A stretch of 64,000 bases of DNA from Nereocystis luetkeana (Eukaryota; Sar; Phaeophyceae; Laminariales; Laminariaceae). Both the position numbers and the translations under genes were made by a program. Below the pieces are notes generated by a model. It was not told the origin of the DNA, ran no database searches, and worked only from the letters and a program-made list of their open reading frames with translations. The DNA is taken from the NCBI GenBank assembly GCA_031213475.1, contig JARUPZ010000014.1, forward strand, positions 8,011,491 through 8,075,490, read 5' to 3'. Every line of letters starts with the position of its first letter. The first letter of the stretch is position 1. Shown piece by piece: positions 24,440 to 34,842 of this stretch.

Positions 24440-24780
24440 TATGCGAGAGCGTAAAATTCGAGTTGTGGCTGAGGATTCGGGGGAGAATGAAGTATCGAAG
24501 ACAAGTAAGTGCACAAAGTTGGCGCCGAGTCAAGTTGCATTGATGTACTGGGCATGGAAGCCGATACGCGCTGATGCTGGATGTTTTATATTGAGTTGTT
24601 TGCCCAGCACAGTACTATCATGCCCATCGCGTTGCTCGGCCTGCGGAGCACCACAATGTCAAGATGTATCTGGTACAAGCATCTGTAGAGTACTTGGATA
24701 CTTTTTTGCAGATGGAAAACCTGGAGGCTTTCGTCGACGGGGAGAGGAATGCGTGGAACGAACGACGGCCGAGGGAGAGT
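24440..24780 (+). pseudogene. gag-like relic shared with 42.0-42.3 kb
   Basis: The DNA is about three-quarters identical by eye to the reverse complement of 42,130-42,345. One frame keeps the same peptide in both places (VARPAEHHN[VI][KQ]MYLVQASV) and continues here as VEYLDTFLQMENLEAFVDGE. That argues for a decayed coding region, probably the gag part of a Copia-like element, but the family is inferred only from its neighbours. Confidence 0.45.
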
Positions 24781-24899
24781 ACTTGGATACTTTTTATACT
24801 AGTGTATGCATTGATGTCTTTCCGCCTATAGTACGTTGAAGCCCGACCAGTCTTGGTGTAGGTGGCGCTTGCGTATATACTACGCCGACGAGCCCATGA

Positions 24900-25870
24900 C
24901 GTCGTGTGCATCCCAAGAAGTTGTAGTTGTTCCTTGTATTGTTTCTTGTATTGCTTACTGATCTGTGTTGTCGTCCGCGTACAACAGCAGAAGTTTTACC
25001 GAGAGAGAGTGAATGGAAACTGAAAATGAAAAAACAACTTTTCTTGCAATCACTTTTCCCCTCCCTGTCGTCGCTGAGGTATTGATAACCTACTGCAATA
25101 CCCTCGCTAATTTATTGTCCCTCTTGTCCACAATTTCGTGCTGACGCCCGTGGGCCAGAGGGCAGATGGATTACTGTTGTTTTTAGGTCACGTCCTTGTC
25201 TCTGCCCGCGATCCCCCCACCCTCTCGTGTTATTACGCCTCTTCGGCCTGGTCGATTTCGGATCGTGCTGCTCTTGGACCATTTCACAAGCATATCCCAG
25301 GCATCGCCGTGTCGAGAACATGAACGTAGTCCGCTCCCGACTCGGCCTGCGCGCTGATAGCGTCGTATTATTTTTTTGGTTTAAGTTGCAAGTTGTGTCC
25401 GTCTTATTATTTTCTGTACTACTGGTTTTCTTGGGGGGGTACTTGCAGTAGTAGTATGACGTGACTGTGTCCCTGGTGTAGTCCTATGTCGTTGCAAGAG
25501 AGATGGTTTGCCACGGCAAGCTACTGCCTCTACGTTGCTGTAGTGAGCGCTACACACAGTAATGTTAACCTTTACTACGTGTGTAATACATACTTTGGAA
25601 AATATATTGGTGGCCGACGGATATACACCAGGGGGAAACAACTTGAACTAATGAAATCATCAATACCAACAAAACTAGCGAGCATTGCATGCTGTATATA
25701 CATGAAATCTTCCCGCATGGGCGTTGATAAGGCCAGCGTTCACGTTCAGCGTTTGGTGTCGTTGGGACTGTCGCAACAGGAGGAGATGCGTCTAGCCAAG
25801 TGCGTCGAATTACATGATAAACATACATTATGAATGGTCGACATGCTTTACACTGTGAATAAATGATAAG
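24900..25870. other. no gene seen
   Basis: Only short frames, and no repeat shared with the rest of the window that I can see. Confidence 0.4.
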
Positions 25871-26743
25871 GGGTGGCATAAGGCCGGATCTTATGCATTT
25901 TTGTTTGAGGTGATTATATGACTGTTTACGGAGGCTTCGGGGTATCTGGTCCCATATCTGATCAGATTTTATGAAAATCACGTCTTATTGGGCCTGTTTG
26001 GTAGAAAAAATGTTCCTCCGAGATTTTATCACTCCTGAAAATTCCATGAAATGATTTTTTTTGGCAGCCTTTTCTGATCAACTCTGAAAGTAAGTGATAA
26101 AATTTGGCTTTGCACTAGACCTCGGTGGCATTATACAATTTTGTCTAGGTTATAGACTGGGTTCATGACGGGTCACGACGCTACATGCTTGGTTACGCTT
26201 GTACACAGCTGGGCTCCAACACTTGTGTATCGGCCACCACGGAGAGGCAGGGCATCAGTACCTTGGCCACCATCGTGTCCCTTGCGGCTGCCCAACTGCA
26301 GCTGCTGCTCGAGGCAAAACTTTGGAAACGAATAGGACGAGACTACAGCAGCAGTATCGATACAATCAAACGGTATTTTTCTGACTACGACCGCCGCAAG
26401 CAGCTCATGCTCCGCGAAGGCGAGAGCTCCTTGCTGGTCCAGCGACTAGCAAACCCCTTGCGCAGCTCCCCAGGGGGTTCCACATTCCGCTGCTTCTTTC
26501 GAGGAGCTGGTGGTGAAGGTTGATCGCCCAACCCGGCGTGAGCGACTCTCGTTCGTGTCGTGGTCCACGTGGAGTTCAAAATGTCGGTTGTGTTCTGTTT
26601 ATTAGTTATCCCATGAAATAAAACCAAAATCACGATAAGACGGCACATGGCGCACCGATCTGGTGTGGCTTTTTGCCGGTGGAAAATCCGACTTCCCGCC
26701 TTTTTCAATCCCTCAAAAAAATATGCATAAGACCCAGCCTAAC
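25871..26743. repeat. dispersed ~0.85 kb repeat, copy 2
   Basis: Homologous to 756-1,581. A 112-residue frame (26,185-26,523) is more open here than in copy 1 and then shifts frame into FEELVVKVDRPTRRERLSF. The right edge CCTAAC coincides with the left end of YR-1, so YR-1 either landed inside this repeat or at its edge. Confidence 0.7.
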
Positions 26744-27029
26744 GGGTAGATTTGTCCGTAGACGAGGCAACGGCCTCCGCAAACGAAGTAACGGACAAAG
26801 CAGGGTTTATTGGTAGAGAGAATGTGGCATGCCTGTATCGGGAACTGGGATAGTACAAGTTTGGTTGGAAGGGAAGACCGCGCACGCAGTCCTTCCAAGC
26901 AGAGCACCGAGCGTAGGTCAGCATCCCCACGCCGGGCCCGAGCAAGCACGAGGTCCTGTGACGAGCACGGGCAGACGTGAGGTAATCGCTGGTTGTGGAT
27001 CCAAGCCAGGAAGTTGTGCCTGAATTTTC
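26744..27029 (+). repeat. YR-1 split repeat A1
   Basis: Starts GGGTAGATTTGTCCGT and ends CTGAATTTTC, identical by eye to A2. Near its start TTTGTCCGT (26,751) and ACGGACAAA (26,791) form an inverted pair, a candidate recombinase site. Confidence 0.93.
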
Positions 27030-27484
27030 CCTCCCGTCTCGACTCCGGCCCGCTGGGACCACGAACCGAGCGCGGGGACGAGCGGACGCGACTTGGCGAG
27101 CAGGGATCTGCTGCGAGGGCTGGAGAACCACACGGTATGTTCGCGTGTGTAGAGATGGTTGACTGGCGATAAGGTGCTATCTAACGATAGGCGAAGAGAC
27201 GATGAGAACAAAGACGCTATTCGCAACAACGGGAGACGAGGGTAGGCCTCGAGATGCATGCATGCACAACCGCAAAACACGCCTTTGATAGGACATACAT
27301 CCCTGAACGCGGCAGCGGGCGGACGCGTTGTGGCGCCGGTGGTGGCAGATACAATAACAATGAGAAGGCAGGAAGGCGAGGCGTGCTCAATGGTGCCGAT
27401 CAGACTGCACATTATCGAAAGGCAGGAAGGACATAGTAGTAATACTACTAATAACATAACAACAATCGGTCGCCCGCATCACGT

Positions 27485-28680
27485 GGGTCGGTGCGCTGTG
27501 GAGACAGTACTGCCGTGCGCGCGAAAAACAGAAATATCGACGCACGACTGACAGGGGGGTGCGGGCCGCTGTGGAGACAGTCTGGTTGCAAGCCCGGGGT
27601 TCGATACTCATAGAATCATGGCGCAGTATTAGCCACTATGATAACTAGCGCCGGTGAGCTGTGGAGACAGTGCGGCGGCGCGCCGTGGAGACATACTATA
27701 ACCGGCGTAGGGCGCTGTGGAGACAGTGCTGCGGCGGGCGATGGAAGTATGTGGGGTGACGGGGACGAAAGAAAGAAAGCGAGAGGGCAAAGAAATCTTG
27801 GCCCGTCCCGAATGAAGAGAGAGAGAAAAAAAAAAACAGAATACGAACAGACAGGCCAGGTATGGACTACATAACAATAATAACAATTGGAGCCGGTCCG
27901 CTGTAGAGACAGCACTGCTGTGTTCGAGGAAGCATAGCTACGCAGGACCGACACGAGTCGCGGGCCGTGGCCGCTATAACCACAAGTAGAGTCGGCGCGC
28001 TGTGGAGACAGGGCTGCTGTGCGCGAGAAAAACATCTCGACGCACGGCCGACACGGTGGCGTGGGCTGTGAAAGAGAAAAAGAGAGAGAGAAGGAGAAAA
28101 AAAAACAGCCCGATGTCAATACTCGGGCAGCTGTGGAGACAGAACTGCCGCGTGTGAGAAAAACAGGTTGGACGACTGCCCGACACGGCGGTGTTGGGTG
28201 GGGAGACACAGTCCGGTTACAAGTTTTCGGCCTGAGAATAATGAAACGAAAGGAAACACATGCCAGGTCTTGACCACTAGGACAATCATAATAATAATAA
28301 TAACTTGAGTCGGTCGTGGTGGGGACAGTACCACTGCGCGCGAAGAGGCCTATCCACGCACGACCGAAACGGGGGGGCCGGCCGGGGCCACTATAACAAT
28401 AATTGGAGTCGGTGCGCTGTGGAGACAGTGCTGCTGTGCGCGACGAAAACAAATCGACGCACGACCGACACGGTGGGGGGGCCTGAGAAGAGAAAGAGAA
28501 AAAATAGCCTCGTGTCAATCCTGGGGCAGCTGTGGAGACAGAACTACTGTGCGGGAGGCAAACATGTGGACGAACGCACGACACGGTGCGGTGGGGTGCG
28601 GAGGCACAGTCCGGTTACAATTTCTCGGCCTGATATTAGTGAGAGAGAAAAATACACACACACAACCGAGGAGACGAAAA
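27485..28680. repeat. degenerate ~65-bp repeats in the YR-1 leader
   Basis: About ten units begin GCTGTGGAGACAG and continue with CTGCTGTGCGCGA...AAAACA...CGACGCACGACCGACACGG. They are spaced roughly 65-190 bp apart with variable filler. They occupy the 2.4-kb gap between A1 and gag. The repeat composition alone keeps a 322-residue minus frame open, and I do not regard that frame as a gene. Confidence 0.8.
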
Positions 28681-28989
28681 GGGGCGGGCTCGCTGTCGAA
28701 GCAGGGCGGGCCCACCCAGGGGGAAAGGCACGAGGGAATTATTTCGGAACGACCACATGGGTCGACACAAAGAGAGTAAGGAAAGACAGACAGCGAGAGC
28801 GAGAAAAAAAAAAAACAAGAAGAGGGCACGAAGAACCGGGGGGGCTGGAAGCCTGGATTCTCCCATTTGCCCAGTTGGTTTGTTTCTCCCTCCTTTCCGG
28901 GGAGCGCTACTTATTCGGCGTCCATTTATTTTATTGTATTTTTTTTTCCCCAAGAAGGAGCAAACCAATCACGCGCCTGGCACTGGTCG

Positions 28990-29120
28990 CGGTAAGAGAA
29001 AAACGGAAAAAAAACAAAGGAGAAAGAAAGAAAAGGAGAGAGAAGGAAAAAAAACACAGGAGAGAGAGGAAAAAAAAAGGAGAGAGAGAAAAAAAAGAGA
29101 AAACAAGAAAAGAGAGAGAA
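28990..29120 (+). repeat. polypurine tract
   Basis: About 130 bases of almost only A and G (GAGAGAGAAAAAA-type). It lies inside the YR-1 leader, upstream of gag. Confidence 0.85.
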
Positions 29121-29559
29121 CCGAGCGAGTGACGTAGACACGGATTGAGACAGACATAGTCAAACAACGCCGGGTGAGGTAACTGCCCTGCTGCCGGTGG
29201 CCCTGTTTCCAGAATTCGTGTTGGGCGGGGGGAGTATCCCTCGTCGCGGGACGCACGGCCCACGCCGTCCGGCGTGAGTCGTGCGCCCCGTCTGATAAGC
29301 ACGTTTTGGACAGGGCGGTGGTATTCGCAGAAGCAACTATCTCAAATCAGAGGCGGTGAACATGGGGGGGGGGAAGAGCATCGCGCTGGGAAGCCCCCCC
29401 CACCGTCCCCACGTTGTTTGTTTGTTCGTTTGTCGCTCGGGATGCGGGGCTGGCGCCCTCGGGCTCTGAGTCACCCGCCAGGGGCGGGTGGAAGAAGCTA
29501 CACGTACGTATGAGTGCAGGGAAGGCGCGAAAAGGGGAGGAATATATCTTCACCCCATA

Positions 29560-29584
29560 ACCCCCCCCCCCCCCCCCCCCCCCC
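29560..29584 (+). repeat. poly-C run upstream of YR-1 gag
   Basis: A homopolymer of about 24 C, ~50 bp before the likely gag start. Length is likely to vary between copies or assemblies. Confidence 0.9.
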
Positions 29585-29631
29585 TACCAACCTCCCGCCG
29601 CGCTCTCCCGTATGCGCAGCGACGCAACCAG

Positions 29632-31041
29632 ATGCCGTCGGCAACGCGGAATGGCGGTAGGCGGGGACCGAGGGCAACGGACCGGGACGGAAACGCCCCG
29701 GCCGCGAGGGGCGGGGCGGCGACACCGGCGCCCTCGGCGCGAGTGTCACTCGCGTCGCTGGCCGAGCTTATCCGCCAGCTCCAAACGGAGCGCGACTCGG
29801 ACGCGCTGGTGGCGGCGATCGGCGAGATACGGGAGGACATCCGGGCAATCCGTGAGCAACTCTCCGCGACGCAGGAGGAGGTCGCCGCTCTGACCGAGGA
29901 CCGGGGAGCTGTGGCCGCCATGTGCGAGCAGATGCAGCTCTCCATCGCGGGGTCCCAGCAGCCGGGGGCCTACGGGGACGGGTCTATCGCACCGGGGCGA
30001 CGAGCCGAGGACAAGGAGTTTTTCGCGGCGTGGCGTATCCTCGGCGTCCGGAAGATGTGGATCACCACCGGGGAAAAACCGGCGGTGTACAACCTGAAAC
30101 GGGCAGAGATGCAGGCATTACTGGGGGATGTGGCGCTCGCGTCGGACGAGACGACCGCCCAGCTGAACACTTTCACCGGGTTCCGGGTCGGAGCGTATAT
30201 GGCCGAGGACGACACCGCTCGGCTGGCGGCGGCCATGTTCCTGCCGGAGCAGCTGGAAATCATGGTGGAGGCCATCATGGCGGTCATGGGGAACGGGGTG
30301 GTCTCGGAGGACGGCGGGGACAGGCTCAGCACGCTGGAGGACGGACTACGGCGGGGTCTTTCCGATCTCCGGATCCACTGCCGGAAGCACCGGCCCAAGG
30401 CTGTCATACCGGAGAACAAGGCGCTCATGGCCACCTTGATCGACGCTGATATGAAGGAATACTGCCAGCGCCTGTTCTCCGCAGCGGTGGACGTCGCAAA
30501 GGGTCCACCCCCGATGATCGAGAACATGCCGGGCGTGGTGTACCCGACGTGGCCAGCCCTAACCAACTACATACGGGGAGGGGGGCTCCTAGGCGCGGGG
30601 CTCTCCCCGAAGCCAGCCGCGGGACGCGCGGAGAAGCGCGACCGCCAGATCTCGGGGGGGGGCAGCCGGTTCGGCGACTGCTTCGCGTGGGAAGAGGCAC
30701 GCGGGTGCCGGTTCGGCGAAAAGTGTGTGTACGCTCACCCCGCCCACAAGAAGTACCGGGCGAGCAACGGCCGCGGCGGGGCCGGTGGAAGTGCACACAA
30801 CGACAGCAGCGGCGCCGGCGGAGGCGGCGGCCCGCCATCGGGCGGGCGTGGACGAGAGGGCCGCCCCAAACCGAACGGGGCCGCCAGCGCCTCCAGGAAC
30901 AGCGGGGGGGGGGGGTACCGCCGCCCGGGGCGGGGCCGCCTCGGGGGCAGCGGCGCCCGGGCGCGGATAGGGAGACGGGCCTCGTCACATGACGACGGGG
31001 CCAGCGGCAGGTGGGCTGGCCCTTGGCCGCGCGTGCGTTGA
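29632..31041 (+). CDS. YR-1 Gag-like protein with CCCH zinc finger
   Basis: The frame is open from 29,488, but the first ATG in frame is at 29,632, after the poly-C run (469 residues). The N-terminal third is charged and coiled-coil-like (LIRQLQTERD, IREDIRAIREQL). The middle has no family I recognise. Near the C-terminus a C-x8-C-x5-C-x3-H finger (CFAWEEARGCRFGEKCVYAH, 30,678-30,738) is followed by a glycine/arginine-rich tail with RG pairs, suited to RNA binding. Its position before the reverse transcriptase, and the matching finger in YR-2, support a nucleocapsid-like role. The exact start is not certain. Confidence 0.8.
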   Translation: MPSATRNGGRRGPRATDRDGNAPAARGGAATPAPSARVSLASLAELIRQLQTERDSDALVAAIGEIREDIRAIREQLSATQEEVAALTEDRGAVAAMCEQMQLSIAGSQQPGAYGDGSIAPGRRAEDKEFFAAWRILGVRKMWITTGEKPAVYNLKRAEMQALLGDVALASDETTAQLNTFTGFRVGAYMAEDDTARLAAAMFLPEQLEIMVEAIMAVMGNGVVSEDGGDRLSTLEDGLRRGLSDLRIHCRKHRPKAVIPENKALMATLIDADMKEYCQRLFSAAVDVAKGPPPMIENMPGVVYPTWPALTNYIRGGGLLGAGLSPKPAAGRAEKRDRQISGGGSRFGDCFAWEEARGCRFGEKCVYAHPAHKKYRASNGRGGAGGSAHNDSSGAGGGGGPPSGGRGREGRPKPNGAASASRNSGGGGYRRPGRGRLGGSGARARIGRRASSHDDGASGRWAGPWPRVR

Positions 31042-31167
31042 GTCGGTACATGAACTGAGGGCAGTGGCCGGAACCGGGGGGGTAGAACAGGCGCTTGAGC
31101 GCGTAGCGAGCCACTATTCCCATTTTTTTTTTTTTTTTTGTCGGTCCACGGGGGGGAATTCGCGTGC

Positions 31168-33216
31168 ATGCGGGCCCTCGAAAACTTGCTACACGTCCCC
31201 CGCGTACAGGCAGGTCGGGTGTCGGCCTGGTTTGGGTATACTAAGCGTTTTCCGCAGATTGACCTGTTGGTGAGAATAATCACGCACGGGGTGCCGGTTG
31301 TGGTCAACGGCGTCGGGGATTTGGGTGCCGCCCTGCAGTATGGTAATCATAGATCGATCGTCCCGTACGAGGGTAACATACTGTGTAAAATAGCGGAAGA
31401 CGTGAGGCTTGGGCGGGCATTCGTCTTCCCGCGGGACACGGTAGAGCGTATCCCCGGTCTCCGTCTGTCACCTCTAGGGGTGACGGTGTCTCCCGCGAAG
31501 ATCCGAATCATTCACGATCTTACCTTTGAGACATCTGTACCGAGCGTCAACTCCGGAACAGATTTTTCGTCCGCCCCCCCCTGTAAACTGGGCCACGTAC
31601 TACGTGGTATTATTTGGCGTATTTTACACTTGCGTCGCCCGTCGGCCCCACTCACCCGCATCTTGCTGAGTAAGATGGACGTGAAGGACGCCTTCCGCCA
31701 GATCCCTGTGGAATGGGCACAGTGCCCCCTGTTCGGGTACGCCTTCCGCGACCTGGTCGTAGTCGACCGGCGTCTTCAGTTTGGGTGGCGGAATAGTCCG
31801 GGATTCTGGTGTTTGTTTTCGGCCGCCCTCGAACACGCGCACGTCCACACAACATTCCAGAACGCGGTGGTCACTCCCTTTGGTCAGGCGGTCACGAGTC
31901 ACGTCACCATGAGCGAGCCTGCCGCCGGAGAATGCCCCGTCCGCTTACCCCCGGGGTACCTGGTACCCCCGGGGGACGGGGGGGGGGCGGCCAAGCCGTT
32001 CTTTACTCGAATGTACGTAGATGACGCCGTCTTGGTAGAGCCACAGTGTTCCCCTGTAGGGGACCGGTGCGTGCGGGCGTCCCAAAGTATGGGATCCGAT
32101 CACGGACGCCTCCTAGGTGAACGACGAGCGGGTGACCCGCCCCTGTTAGCACCGGCGAAGGTGTCCTCGTGGCACACGCGGCTCGAGGTATTAGGATGGG
32201 AGCTCGATACAGTAACGATGACGATTTCTTTGCCGCAGGGGAAACTTGACCAGCTCCGTGAGCGGCTCGCGGAGTGGCCGAGCAACCGCCGTAGCGCGCG
32301 GGAATCCGAGTTACGGTCGTTGATGGGGAAACTTATGCACGTATGCGAAGTCGTGCGACCGGGCAAGTTTTTCGTGCGGCGCATGCTTAATCAGTTAGGC
32401 ATGCTCCCCGTACAGGCCTGGCACGAGAAAGTACGGGGCCTGGGGGGGGGCGAGCGGTCGCCGACGAGCCGTTCACACGTCCGCCTTGGGGCCGAGTTCC
32501 ACGACGACCTTTCGTTTTGGCGGTTGATGGTACAAAAAGCGAGGGGCCCGGGGGGGGGCAGCACGTTTTCCGCCCCACTGTTGAGTTTTTATCTGCAGCC
32601 CCATTCGCGTACGCTTATCAGCGACGCCTCCGGGGACGCGATGGGGGGTTTTTGTTTGGAGACCGGGCGGTGGTGGCGGTGGGATTTCGACGACGATACC
32701 CAGGACCGCCTCCGGTCGCAAGGTCAGGGGAGGGATGACCTGTCTATTAACGTGTTGGAGTTGCTGGCCATGGTAGTTACGGCATGGGCGTTTACGGTAG
32801 CGGCCCAGACGGCGCCCCAATACGTCGGCGAGAGTATCCTAATGCGGGGCGACAATATGTCGGCCATCCACTGGGTTAGTCGATGTCGGGGGGGGCGCGA
32901 GCCGCGAGCGGGCGCACTAATGCGGATACTCGGCTGCCTTGAAATGCGCAGCGGATGGTGTTTTAGAGCCAAACATGTGCGCGGCGTGGCGAATGTTTTG
33001 GCGGATGGTGTTTCACGGTGGGATCGTCCCACCATCGCTCCCCGCCTCCACGCGCTGCGTCCCGACACCAATTGGCAGGAGCAGCGCCTGGGGGAGGCGG
33101 GGGCGGATCTCTGTACCGACATCTTGGCCTCCAGTACGTCGGGGGCTCAGTTGCGAGCTCGACTAGGCGTACGTACGAGTCTGGTCGCCGATCTTGGAGT
33201 ACGTTTCGCAGGTTGA
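31168..33216 (+). CDS. YR-1 reverse transcriptase / RNase H
   Basis: A 683-residue frame starting at the first ATG (31,168) after a run of T (31,122-31,139). It copies the element RNA into DNA. Reverse transcriptase motifs in order are RIIHDLTF (~residue 111), KMDVKDAFRQ (~168, first catalytic Asp), FGWRNSPGFW, and YVDDA (~282, catalytic DD). RNase H follows with ISDASGDAMGGF (~483), MRGDNMSAIHW (~558) and AKHVRGVANVLADGVSRWD (~600). These are features of DIRS-order polymerases rather than Copia. No aspartic protease or integrase is present. Its 3' end overlaps the recombinase frame by about 200 bp. Confidence 0.93.
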   Translation: MRALENLLHVPRVQAGRVSAWFGYTKRFPQIDLLVRIITHGVPVVVNGVGDLGAALQYGNHRSIVPYEGNILCKIAEDVRLGRAFVFPRDTVERIPGLRLSPLGVTVSPAKIRIIHDLTFETSVPSVNSGTDFSSAPPCKLGHVLRGIIWRILHLRRPSAPLTRILLSKMDVKDAFRQIPVEWAQCPLFGYAFRDLVVVDRRLQFGWRNSPGFWCLFSAALEHAHVHTTFQNAVVTPFGQAVTSHVTMSEPAAGECPVRLPPGYLVPPGDGGGAAKPFFTRMYVDDAVLVEPQCSPVGDRCVRASQSMGSDHGRLLGERRAGDPPLLAPAKVSSWHTRLEVLGWELDTVTMTISLPQGKLDQLRERLAEWPSNRRSARESELRSLMGKLMHVCEVVRPGKFFVRRMLNQLGMLPVQAWHEKVRGLGGGERSPTSRSHVRLGAEFHDDLSFWRLMVQKARGPGGGSTFSAPLLSFYLQPHSRTLISDASGDAMGGFCLETGRWWRWDFDDDTQDRLRSQGQGRDDLSINVLELLAMVVTAWAFTVAAQTAPQYVGESILMRGDNMSAIHWVSRCRGGREPRAGALMRILGCLEMRSGWCFRAKHVRGVANVLADGVSRWDRPTIAPRLHALRPDTNWQEQRLGEAGADLCTDILASSTSGAQLRARLGVRTSLVADLGVRFAG

Positions 33217-34214
33217 TGGGTTGTCAGGAGTTTTTGGCGGCGAACGAGTCGGAGAGTCTGAAGGCCTGGGCGTTGATCGAGTTCGCATCGTGGTGTTGCG
33301 CGTCGGAAGGTAACTTGGCGAATACGATAGCGGGAAAATTTGCGGCGGTGCAGTATTTCCATCGATTGAAGGTTGGAGTGGAGCTGCCGGTCACGGCTCC
33401 CGTAGTCCAGTGTGCACTCAGGGGTATTGCACGGGCCCACGTGACGGCAGGGACGCCGCGCCGCGTCCGTTTACCGGTGTCGTTCGGCATGCTGCTTGCG
33501 GGGGAAACCCTCATCCCCACGTGGGGCCCCGAGGGGAAAGTGTTGTGGTTGTGTCTGTGTCTGAGTTACTTCCTGTTGACGCGTTCGGACGAAATGTTTG
33601 CCGCGGATTCGGGGGCGGTGCACCCGGTGCACTGCCTGACTCGGGGGGACGTGGCGTTTTTCGCCGAGGGCACTCAGTTGGGAGAGAGGCGAGCGCAGGA
33701 ACCGGACAGGGTAGAAGTGCGGTTTAAGGGGCATAAGGGGGATCAGGAACAGACGGGCAGTGTGCGCGCGCGGACCCGAAGTGAGGTTCGCGGGCCACGG
33801 TCGTCCTTTAGGGCAGACGGCGGGGCCGTTGCCCTTATGTTGGAGTTGATGTCATGCTTCCCTGGTTTGCCCGACCGTGCCCCCCTTTCCTCGTATCGGT
33901 GTGGCAAGGCCGTAAGAGTGGTAAGGTATGGCCGGGCTCTTAGAGCAATCAAAGAGGTGGTGGCGAAGTCTGGTCGGAATCCCGACGAGTTCGCCTTGCA
34001 CTCGTTGCGTATAGGGGCCGCGACCACGCTCGCGGCGGGGGGTGACATAGCGGAACGAGTTATCCAGAGAGAAGGGAGGTGGAGGTCGGACGCGTACAAG
34101 GCGTACACGCGTAATAACATAGAAGATTCCACGAGGGTGTCATGTAAGCTGGCGAGGGCAAAGGTGGCAAGGGAGAGACAGCCGGGGGAAGGAACGGCGT
34201 GGGGTACGAAGTAA
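33018..34214 (+). CDS. YR-1 tyrosine recombinase
   Basis: The open frame is 398 residues. The core-binding part (SVASSTRRTYESGRRSW) lies upstream of the first ATG at about 33,216, so a non-ATG start or a frameshift from the polymerase frame is likely. Catalytic residues are all visible: Arg in LTRSDEMFA (33,582), Lys candidates in VRFKGHKGDQ, HSLR (33,999-34,010), Trp in EGRWRSDAY, and the nucleophile Tyr in KAYTR (about 34,104). The enzyme would integrate a circular DNA copy by strand exchange and so leave no target duplication. It replaces the DDE integrase of ordinary LTR elements. Confidence 0.92.
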   Translation: MGSSHHRSPPPRAASRHQLAGAAPGGGGGGSLYRHLGLQYVGGSVASSTRRTYESGRRSWSTFRRLMGCQEFLAANESESLKAWALIEFASWCCASEGNLANTIAGKFAAVQYFHRLKVGVELPVTAPVVQCALRGIARAHVTAGTPRRVRLPVSFGMLLAGETLIPTWGPEGKVLWLCLCLSYFLLTRSDEMFAADSGAVHPVHCLTRGDVAFFAEGTQLGERRAQEPDRVEVRFKGHKGDQEQTGSVRARTRSEVRGPRSSFRADGGAVALMLELMSCFPGLPDRAPLSSYRCGKAVRVVRYGRALRAIKEVVAKSGRNPDEFALHSLRIGAATTLAAGGDIAERVIQREGRWRSDAYKAYTRNNIEDSTRVSCKLARAKVARERQPGEGTAWGTK

Positions 34215-34258
34215 CTATGAGTACGGCAAACAGTAGCCTCACATCACCTCGGTGTTGG

Positions 34259-34498
34259 AGGAGTCGAATGGTACCGTACCATTCGGAGGCTTGGTCATCC
34301 GAGACAACTGTAAGCCGTACTAGTTAGGAACCCGGCCGGTATAATAGGAGGGAGAGAGAGACGTAGAATTAGGGTGGTCGAGATATCCAGGGTATTGCAG
34401 GAAGCTGCGATACAGGTGTCTGGCCGAGGGGAGGAACCTCTCTCTCCCTCGACTCAGGAAACGATAATGATAATGCAATTCGAAAGATATACAATAAA
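34259..34498 (+). repeat. YR-1 split repeat B1
   Basis: 240 bp, ending ATACAATAAA and joined without a gap to A2. It contains a palindrome, CGAATGGTAC-C-GTACCATTCG, at 34,265-34,285. Confidence 0.93.
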
Positions 34499-34784
34499 GG
34501 GTAGATTTGTCCGTAGACGAGGCAACGGCCTCCGCAAACGAAGTAACGGACAAAGCAGGGTTTATTGGTAGAGAGAATGTGGCATGCCTGTATCGGGAAC
34601 TGGGATAGTACAAGTTTGGTTGGAAGGGAAGACCGCGCACGCAGTCCTTCCAAGCAGAGCACCGAGCGTAGGTCAGCATCCCCACGCCGGGCCCGAGCAA
34701 GCACGAGGTCCTGTGACGAGCACGGGCAGACGTGAGGTAATCGCTGGTTGTGGATCCAAGCCAGGAAGTTGTGCCTGAATTTTC
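34499..34784 (+). repeat. YR-1 split repeat A2
   Basis: 286 bp, matching A1 exactly in length and by eye in sequence. The B1-A2 joint is what a circularised element would contain. Confidence 0.93.
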
Positions 34785-34842
34785 GCCGCCCCACCCCCCC
34801 CTATTTTTTCTTTCGAAGGGGGGGGGGGGGGGGGGCACGAGT
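34785..34842. other. A2-B2 spacer with C-run/G-run hairpin
   Basis: The 58-bp gap holds a short C run, a T-rich loop ending TTTCGAA, and ~19 consecutive G. The C and G runs can pair. G-quadruplex formation is also possible. Confidence 0.7.

Noticed and set aside
27616-28584. 322-residue minus-strand open frame
   Set aside because: It is open only because the GCTGTGGAGACAG repeat units lack stops in that frame. The translation is a string of repeated SRTAALSPQR-like pieces with no domain, antisense to an active-looking element.
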